Shown piece by piece: positions 59,232 through 64,000 of a stretch of 64,000 nucleotides of DNA. The translations under genes and the position numbers were made by a program. The notes under the pieces were generated by a model. That model saw only the letters and a list, made by a program, of their open reading frames with translations. It was not told the origin of the DNA and did not search any database. The DNA comes from Kutzneria sp. CA-103260 (GTDB lineage: Bacteria > Actinomycetota > Actinomycetes > Mycobacteriales > Pseudonocardiaceae). How positions within the stretch are numbered: position 1 is the stretch's first letter; each line of letters begins with the position of its first letter. The DNA lies in contig NZ_CP073318.1 of assembly GCF_018263855.1 (NCBI RefSeq), forward strand, positions 1-64,000. Reading direction: 5' to 3'.

Positions 59232-59274
59232 GAAGGGGGCATTCCTGGCGTTCGACGCCAGGAATGCCCCCTTC
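59232..59274. terminator. Bidirectional 20-bp hairpin terminator
   Basis: Perfect 20-bp stem (arms 59232-59251 and 59255-59274, starting GAAGGGGGCATTCC) with a 3-nt TCG loop, located between the convergent reductase and VOC genes. Symmetry allows it to end both transcripts. Confidence 0.88.
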
Positions 59275-59280
59275 ATGGCG

Positions 59281-59673
59281 TCAGGCGCCGCTGCCGTAGT
59301 CGCGGGTGATGACCTCCAGGTTGTGGTCGTCCGGGTCCGGGAAGTAGAAGCCCCGGCCGCCGTCGTTGGTGTTGATCTCGTTGGCCCGCTGACGGTGCGG
59401 ATCGGCCCAGTAGGGCAGGCCGGCGGCGCGGACCCGGTCGAAGATCGGCTGGAACTGGTCGTCGGCGACCTTGAACGCGTAGTGCAGCTGGGCGATGTCG
59501 CCGTCGGCGTGCATGAAGTCGAGGCTGATGCCGTTGTCCAGCTGGACCACCTGGAACGGCCCGAACGTGACCGGCGCGGCCACGCCGAGAACCTCGGCCA
59601 GGAACGTCGCCGACTTGTGCGGGTCGGAGGCGGGGACGATGGTGTGGTTCAGTTCGATAGCCATGTCACCCAC
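59281..59673 (-). CDS. VOC family (glyoxalase-like) protein
   Basis: 130 aa from GTG 59673 (GGAGG 7 nt upstream). Paired beta-alpha-beta-beta-beta units of the vicinal oxygen chelate fold: IELNHTIVPASDPHKSATFL, QVVQLDNGISLDFM, QLHYAFKV, and DGGRGFYFPDPDDHNLEVIT. Metal-ligand candidates are H10, the mid-chain His and the final Glu. Could be a dioxygenase, isomerase or drug-binding protein; not resolvable. Confidence 0.88.
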   Translation of the reverse strand: MGDMAIELNHTIVPASDPHKSATFLAEVLGVAAPVTFGPFQVVQLDNGISLDFMHADGDIAQLHYAFKVADDQFQPIFDRVRAAGLPYWADPHRQRANEINTNDGGRGFYFPDPDDHNLEVITRDYGSGA

Positions 59674-59725
59674 CGTAGAACCTCCATCACGCTGGAGGTC
59701 TAGTCCCGGGTGTTAGCATCGCCAT

Positions 59726-60055
59726 GTGACGATGACATCGGCACGTGTGGATCTGATGCCGGCGGCCGCCCTGTTCCGCTCCCTCGGCGACCCCGCGCGG
59801 CTGGCCATCCTGCGACGCCTGGCCCTCGGCCCGGCCCGGGTGACCGACCTGGTCGCGGCCCTCGGCCTGGCCCAGTCGACGGTGTCCAAGCACCTCGCCT
59901 GCCTGCGCGGTTGCCAGCTCGTGGACTCGGAGGCGGTCGGCCGGGCCTCGGTGTTCCGCCTGACCCAGCCCTCGCTGATCCAGCTGCTGGCCACGGCGGA
60001 GTCGGTGCTGGCGAACACCGGAAGCGCGGTGGCCCTGTGCCCGACCTGCGACTGA
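59726..60055 (+). CDS. ArsR/SmtB family metalloregulator
   Basis: 109 aa from GTG 59726. ArsR winged helix with [40 protein letters not shown] and [14 protein letters not shown]. Cysteines in LACLRGC and the C-terminal CPTCD are likely metal ligands, as in CmtR-type Cd/Pb sensors. The promoter overlaps CATCG-N8-CGATG. Overlaps the transporter gene by 19 nt, so they form one operon. Confidence 0.92.
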   Translation: MTMTSARVDLMPAAALFRSLGDPARLAILRRLALGPARVTDLVAALGLAQSTVSKHLACLRGCQLVDSEAVGRASVFRLTQPSLIQLLATAESVLANTGSAVALCPTCD

Positions 60056-60627
60056 AGCTCGCCGCCCGAGTCCGCCTGCTCTCCTGGATCTCCCTGGCCT
60101 ACATGGCCGTCGAGGGCGGCGTCGCGCTGTGGGCCGGCACGGCGGCCGACTCCGTGGCCCTGCTGGGATTCGGGCTGGACTCGGTGATCGAGGGCCTGGC
60201 CAGCGTGATCGTCATCTGGCGGTTCACCGGCGCCCGGACGTTCTCCGAGGCGGCCGAACAGCGGGCCCGCAAGGCGGTGGCGGTGACGTTTTTCCTGCTC
60301 GCGCCGTACATCGTGGTGGAAGTGGCGCTGGGCGGGCGGCCGGAGCCGTCGTGGGTGGGCATCGGACTGGCGGTGGCCAGCCTGATCGTGATGCCGGTGC
60401 TGGGAGTGGCCAAGAAGCGGCTGGGCGCGAAGCTGGAATCGGGGGCGACCAGCGGGGAGGGAAGCCAGAACCTGCTGTGCGCCTACCTCGCCGGGGCGGT
60501 CCTGCTCGGCCTGCTGGGCAACGCCCTGTTCGGCCTGTGGTGGCTGGACCCGGCGGTGGCGCTGCTGGTCGCCGGCCTGGCGGTGCGCGAGGGCATCGAG
60601 AATTGGCGTGGCGACGACTGCTGCTGA
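60037..60627 (+). CDS. Cation transporter (CDF-like)
   Basis: 196 aa from GTG 60037. Five to six membrane helices; the signature [20 protein letters not shown] carries the aspartates that bind metal in cation diffusion facilitator-type exporters. It lacks the long cytoplasmic C-terminal domain of classical CDF proteins and ends in DDCC. Coupled to the ArsR regulator, so likely exports the same metal (Cd/Zn/Pb class). Confidence 0.88.
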   Translation: MPDLRLKLAARVRLLSWISLAYMAVEGGVALWAGTAADSVALLGFGLDSVIEGLASVIVIWRFTGARTFSEAAEQRARKAVAVTFFLLAPYIVVEVALGGRPEPSWVGIGLAVASLIVMPVLGVAKKRLGAKLESGATSGEGSQNLLCAYLAGAVLLGLLGNALFGLWWLDPAVALLVAGLAVREGIENWRGDDCC

Positions 60628-60644
60628 TCGCCCAGGATGGGTGG

Positions 60645-61553
60645 GTGTCCCAGCGTGAACTCGTGGTGCTCGGCTCGGCCAGCCAGACGCCGACCCGGCA
60701 CCGCAACCACAACGGCTACCTGCTGCGTTTCGACGCGGAGGGCGTCCTGTTCGACCCGGGCGAGGGCACGCAGCGGCAGATGATCCTGGCCGGCCGGTCG
60801 GCCACGGAGATCACCCGTATCTGCGTCACCCACTTCCACGGCGACCACAGCCTGGGCCTGGCCGGCACCATCCAGCGGCTCTCCCTGGACAACGTCCCGC
60901 ACCCGGTGCGCTGCTACTACCCGGCCTCCGGGCAGGTGTACTTCGACCGCCTGCGGCACGCGACTTCCTTCCATGAGCGGGCAACGCTGGTCACCGTTCC
61001 GTTGCAAGTGGACGGTCCGGTGGACGCCCTGCTGTCGGTGGCGGCCCTGGATCACCGTATCGACTGCTACGGCTATCGCCTGGCCGAACCGGATGGGCGC
61101 CGCATGCTCCCCGATCGGTTGGCCCACTTCGGCATTCGCGGTCCGCAGGTCAGCCAGTTGCAGCGGGACGGCGTCATCGAGATCGACGGCCGCCGGGTGA
61201 CGGTGGACGAGGTCAGCGTCTTCCGCCCCGGCCAGGTCTTCGCCTTCGTCATGGACACCCGCATGTGTCCGGGCGCGCTGACCTTGGCCCAGGGCGCGGA
61301 TCTCCTTGTCGCCGAGTCGACTTTTCTCGACGCCGACCGGGAACTGGCCCACATGTACCGCCACCTCACGTCCCGCGAGGCCGGCCGCCTGGCCGCCGAG
61401 GCCGGAGCCCGGGAACTGGTGCTGACTCACTTCTCCCAGCGCTACCCGTACGACGAGGCCGAACGCTTCCGCGAGGAGGCGGCACTCGAGTTCAAGGGCG
61501 AGATCCACGTGGCCGCCGACCTGACCACGATCCCGTTCCCGAGGCGCCGATGA
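60645..61553 (+). CDS. rnz: Ribonuclease Z / metallo-beta-lactamase fold nuclease
   Basis: 302 aa from GTG 60645 (AGGATGGG upstream). Begins [20 protein letters not shown] and has the metal motif [13 protein letters not shown] (HxHxDH), later ESTFLD and LTHFSQRYP. The beginning, HFHGDH and HFSQRY blocks are as in RNase Z, which removes tRNA 3' trailers. It lacks a CCA-exosite insert as far as I can tell. Its stop overlaps the SET gene (ATGA). Confidence 0.88.
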   Translation: MSQRELVVLGSASQTPTRHRNHNGYLLRFDAEGVLFDPGEGTQRQMILAGRSATEITRICVTHFHGDHSLGLAGTIQRLSLDNVPHPVRCYYPASGQVYFDRLRHATSFHERATLVTVPLQVDGPVDALLSVAALDHRIDCYGYRLAEPDGRRMLPDRLAHFGIRGPQVSQLQRDGVIEIDGRRVTVDEVSVFRPGQVFAFVMDTRMCPGALTLAQGADLLVAESTFLDADRELAHMYRHLTSREAGRLAAEAGARELVLTHFSQRYPYDEAERFREEAALEFKGEIHVAADLTTIPFPRRR

Positions 61554-62026
61554 GCTGGCTGCACCCCGACGTCGAGGTCCGGCGCTCGGCCATCGAGGGC
61601 AGCGGCCTGTTCGCCACCCGCCCCATTCCCGCCGGCACGGTCGTCGCCCGCCTCACCGGCACACTGGTGTCGACCGCCGAGCTGCTGCGGTTGCTTGACT
61701 CCGCAACGGAATACGTCGACACCATCGCGATCGACGACGACCAGCACCTCGTCCTGCCGCCCGGCCAGCCCATCCACTTCGGCAACCACAGCTGCGATCC
61801 CTCGATGTGGCACGTCGACGCCTCTACCCTGGCCACCCGCCGTGACCTGGCCATCGGCGCGGAGCTGACCGTGGACTACGCGTCGCAGACCACGGAATCG
61901 GCGTTCCGCATGGACTGCCGCTGCGGGACGGCGACCTGCCGTGGCGTGATCACCGGCGACGACTGGCGCCAGGTGGACTTCCAGGGCCACGCCGTGCCGG
62001 CGGTCCTGCGACAATCACCGGCATGA
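61550..62026 (+). CDS. SET-domain protein
   Basis: 158 aa from ATG 61550. SET fold: [20 protein letters not shown], the pseudoknot motif [20 protein letters not shown], and a post-SET-like cysteine group [10 protein letters not shown] that should bind zinc. Probably a SAM-dependent protein lysine methyltransferase. The 4-nt overlaps on both sides couple it to RNase Z and to the macro-KAP gene. Target unknown; a coupled protein is an obvious candidate. Confidence 0.85.
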   Translation: MSWLHPDVEVRRSAIEGSGLFATRPIPAGTVVARLTGTLVSTAELLRLLDSATEYVDTIAIDDDQHLVLPPGQPIHFGNHSCDPSMWHVDASTLATRRDLAIGAELTVDYASQTTESAFRMDCRCGTATCRGVITGDDWRQVDFQGHAVPAVLRQSPA

Positions 62027-64000
62027 CGGGGGTCACTGCTGGGCAGGAGTATCGAGTCGGCGTTGTCGACGGCGTCGAATTCGCGTTCGCGCTAACCGAC
62101 CGGCCGTGGGAACTGGACATCGATGGCATCGTACTGTCGGTCGGCAGCGGCCTCGGTAGCCTCGGTGAGGCGGTGCGGGCCGAATTCCCGGACGCGCTGT
62201 GGAATGAGATCAACTATCTGGGGATCTCGGCCGCCAACCCGGTGGTGTCGGACCTGCCCTTACACCGCGAAAGCTGGTTGCGAAGGGCGATCCTGGTGAC
62301 GGCTCGGAGCGATCGCGGCGTGGAAGCCACCGCGGCGTCGATCATCACGGCCACCCGGGCGGCCTTGACCGCGGCCAGCGATGCCGGGGTCACGGCAGTC
62401 GGGATGCCGTTGCTGGGGACGGGAGTTCTCGGCGAGGACTTGACCAAGGTCGCCCACGCGATGGTGCCGGCGGCGGTCGCCATGACGCAGAGACTGCGTC
62501 GCCTGCAGCGGATCGTCTTTTTCGGCCAGACCGAGAGCACCGTGGCCACAATCCGGAAGGAGTTTGCCGAACTCGGGTTCGCCGAGGCAGAAGTCCGGTC
62601 GCCGGTGGCACCTGAGGGCGGGGACCTCGCTGGCGGGATTTCCAGCGATCTGGTCGATCCCACCCAGCCGATCGCGCTCGAAAAGGACCGGCTCGGGTTC
62701 GCGCCGTACGTGTCGATGCTGGCGACGGTGATCGCCGATCGGGAGACGCCGCTGCCGCTGTCCATCGGGGTGTTCGGCCCGTGGGGTGCGGGCAAGAGCT
62801 ACTTCATGGGCCTGCTGCGCACGGAGGTCGGGCGGTTGGCCCGGCAGGACGACCGCTACTGCGGGGAGATCGCCCAGATCGCCTTCAACGCCTGGCACTA
62901 CGCGGACAGCAACCTCTGGGCCAGCCTCGGCGACGAGATCTTCCGGCAGCTCGCGGGGTCGGAGACCAAGCCCAAGGAGCGGGCCGAGCAGATCCGCACC
63001 GAGTTGGCCGGGCAGCTGGAACACCGCAAGCAGCTGGAGGCGGCGACCAGGCAGGCCAGGGAGACCGCCGCCGATCTGCGGGCGCAGGTGGACAAGGCCG
63101 CTGCCGACCGAGACGTCAGCGCCCGGGATCTTGTTGCGGCGATCGGGAAATCCACCAAGCTGCGGGTGGGAATCGACAAGCTCTGGGACCGCCTCGGCAT
63201 CAGGGACGAGGCCGAGCGGGGCAAGCTGCTGGCCGAGGAGCTGAGCGGCACGCTGACCGAGGCGGATGTGTTGCGCCGCGCACCGAAGGAGCGCCGAGGT
63301 CGGATCGCCTTGGCGGTGGCGGCGATTCTGTTGCTGGGCGGACTGTTCACGGTGGCGATCGCCCCGGAGCTGCGGGCGTGGCTGGCCGGGGTCGGCGGCG
63401 CGTTCGTCCTGGTCGCCGGCTGGGGCACGTACGCGCTGGCGAAGGCGCGGTCCGGGTTGCGGCAGCTGCGGGAGCTCACGGAGGACCTGCACTCGGGATT
63501 GGCCCGGGAGGCCGACAAATCCGTCGGCGACATGCTGGCGCGGCTGCGAGAGGCCGAGGCCGAGCAGTTGGTCGCCGAGGCGCAGCTGAAGCAGGTGGTC
63601 CAGCACGTCGGCGAACTGGGCCGGGAGTTGGCGCAGCTGGCCCCGGGCAGCCGGCTCTACTCGTTCCTCGCCGACCGGGCCCGCAGCGAGGCATACAGCG
63701 GCAACCTCGGCCTGATCTCCCTGATCCGCAAGGACTTCAAGCAGCTCGTGGACCTCATGGCCGACTGGCGGGCCAACCCCGACCAAGGGGACTCGCCGCG
63801 GCGGCCGGTGGAACGCATAGTGCTCTACATCGACGATCTCGACCGGTGCAGCCCGCGCCAGGTGGTCGAAGTGCTGCAAGCCGTGCACCTGCTGCTGGCC
63901 TTCGAGCTCTTTGTCGTGGTGGTCGGCGTCGACCCGCGTTGGCTGCTCAGCTCGGTGCGCAGCCACTACGGCGAGATCCTCGACGGCCACGCCACACCCG
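62023..64000 (+). CDS. Macro-like domain fused to KAP-family P-loop NTPase (partial)
   Basis: Starts at ATG 62023 inside the SET stop and is still open at the window end (659 codons visible). Residues 1-185 look like a macro domain (IDGIVLSVGSGLGSLGEAVR, VGMPLLGTGVLGED, IVFFGQ). From about 215 a KAP NTPase follows: Walker A GPWGAGKS at 252-259, FNAWHYAD, a coiled-coil insert (about 310-370), two membrane helices (about 428-472) embedded in the NTPase as is typical of KAP, and Walker B IVLYIDDLDRCSP with D604/D605. KAP proteins include phage-exclusion PifA; macro domains bind ADP-ribose. The fusion and the SET/RNase Z coupling suggest a conflict system (inference). Confidence 0.8.
   Translation, partial: MTGVTAGQEYRVGVVDGVEFAFALTDRPWELDIDGIVLSVGSGLGSLGEAVRAEFPDALWNEINYLGISAANPVVSDLPLHRESWLRRAILVTARSDRGVEATAASIITATRAALTAASDAGVTAVGMPLLGTGVLGEDLTKVAHAMVPAAVAMTQRLRRLQRIVFFGQTESTVATIRKEFAELGFAEAEVRSPVAPEGGDLAGGISSDLVDPTQPIALEKDRLGFAPYVSMLATVIADRETPLPLSIGVFGPWGAGKSYFMGLLRTEVGRLARQDDRYCGEIAQIAFNAWHYADSNLWASLGDEIFRQLAGSETKPKERAEQIRTELAGQLEHRKQLEAATRQARETAADLRAQVDKAAADRDVSARDLVAAIGKSTKLRVGIDKLWDRLGIRDEAERGKLLAEELSGTLTEADVLRRAPKERRGRIALAVAAILLLGGLFTVAIAPELRAWLAGVGGAFVLVAGWGTYALAKARSGLRQLRELTEDLHSGLAREADKSVGDMLARLREAEAEQLVAEAQLKQVVQHVGELGRELAQLAPGSRLYSFLADRARSEAYSGNLGLISLIRKDFKQLVDLMADWRANPDQGDSPRRPVERIVLYIDDLDRCSPRQVVEVLQAVHLLLAFELFVVVVGVDPRWLLSSVRSHYGEILDGHATP

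Overview
The window is high-GC actinobacterial chromosome. The evidence is the rRNA signatures, frequent GTG starts, GTGA/ATGA stop-start overlaps and apparently leaderless genes. Gene content (TipA-type MerR, SARP/AfsR regulator, LAL relic, GAF-ANTAR protein, DUF1015, a CYP105-like P450 operon, NACHT and KAP NTPases) suggests a mycelial, antibiotic-producer-type member of the Pseudonocardiaceae. That family assignment is an inference; no species is claimed.

Layout. Bases 1-5443 hold a complete rRNA operon: leader with a boxA-like element, 16S, spacer without tRNA, 23S, 5S, strong terminator. After it comes the conserved block that I recall as Rv1691-Rv1713 in Mycobacterium tuberculosis, here broken into pieces. 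The first piece (5588-12747) is the TPR protein, HAD phosphatase, a 56-aa protein, tlyA, nadK and recN. The second (19865-24384) is steA, mctB-like, pyrG and a NUDIX hydrolase. The third (31449-36191) is xerD, parA-like, a small RHH-like protein, scpA, scpB and rluB. The fourth (50843-55271) is DUF1015, aroH, cmk, a PlsC-like acyltransferase and der. It covers tRNA/rRNA modification, NAD(P) supply, recombination and repair, septation, nucleotide synthesis, chromosome resolution and condensation, and GTPase-assisted ribosome assembly.

Accessory islands fill the gaps. Bases 12767-19677 carry DinB-like, LacI, MFS, HxlR, TetR/AMP-ligase and TipA-like genes and a decayed LAL regulator. Bases 24390-31448 carry a phosphotransferase, GAF-ANTAR, a Ddn-like oxidoreductase, an MFS transporter and two convergent paralogous GGDEF proteins, plus nested palindromic repeats with a shared GCGAGTCCCGC core. 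Bases 36192-50793 are the most plastic. They hold a MarR/MFS pair under a 19-bp inverted repeat, a NACHT-transmembrane NTPase bracketed by a broken copy of that MFS gene's 3' end, two genes truncated head to head, MarR/isochorismatase-like/PEBP, a HEPN-DUF4268 fusion, and SARP/methyltransferase/epoxide hydrolase.

Bases 55275-64000 contain an orphan pseudo-receiver LuxR protein, a TetR-P450-[3Fe-4S] ferredoxin-ferredoxin reductase cassette that forms a complete class I electron chain, and a VOC protein. An ArsR-cation transporter pair follows. RNase Z, a SET-domain protein and a macro-like/KAP NTPase (cut by the window end) are translationally coupled. The best candidates for undescribed conflict or defence systems are the NACHT-TM gene, the HEPN-DUF4268 fusion and the macro-KAP gene with its SET partner.
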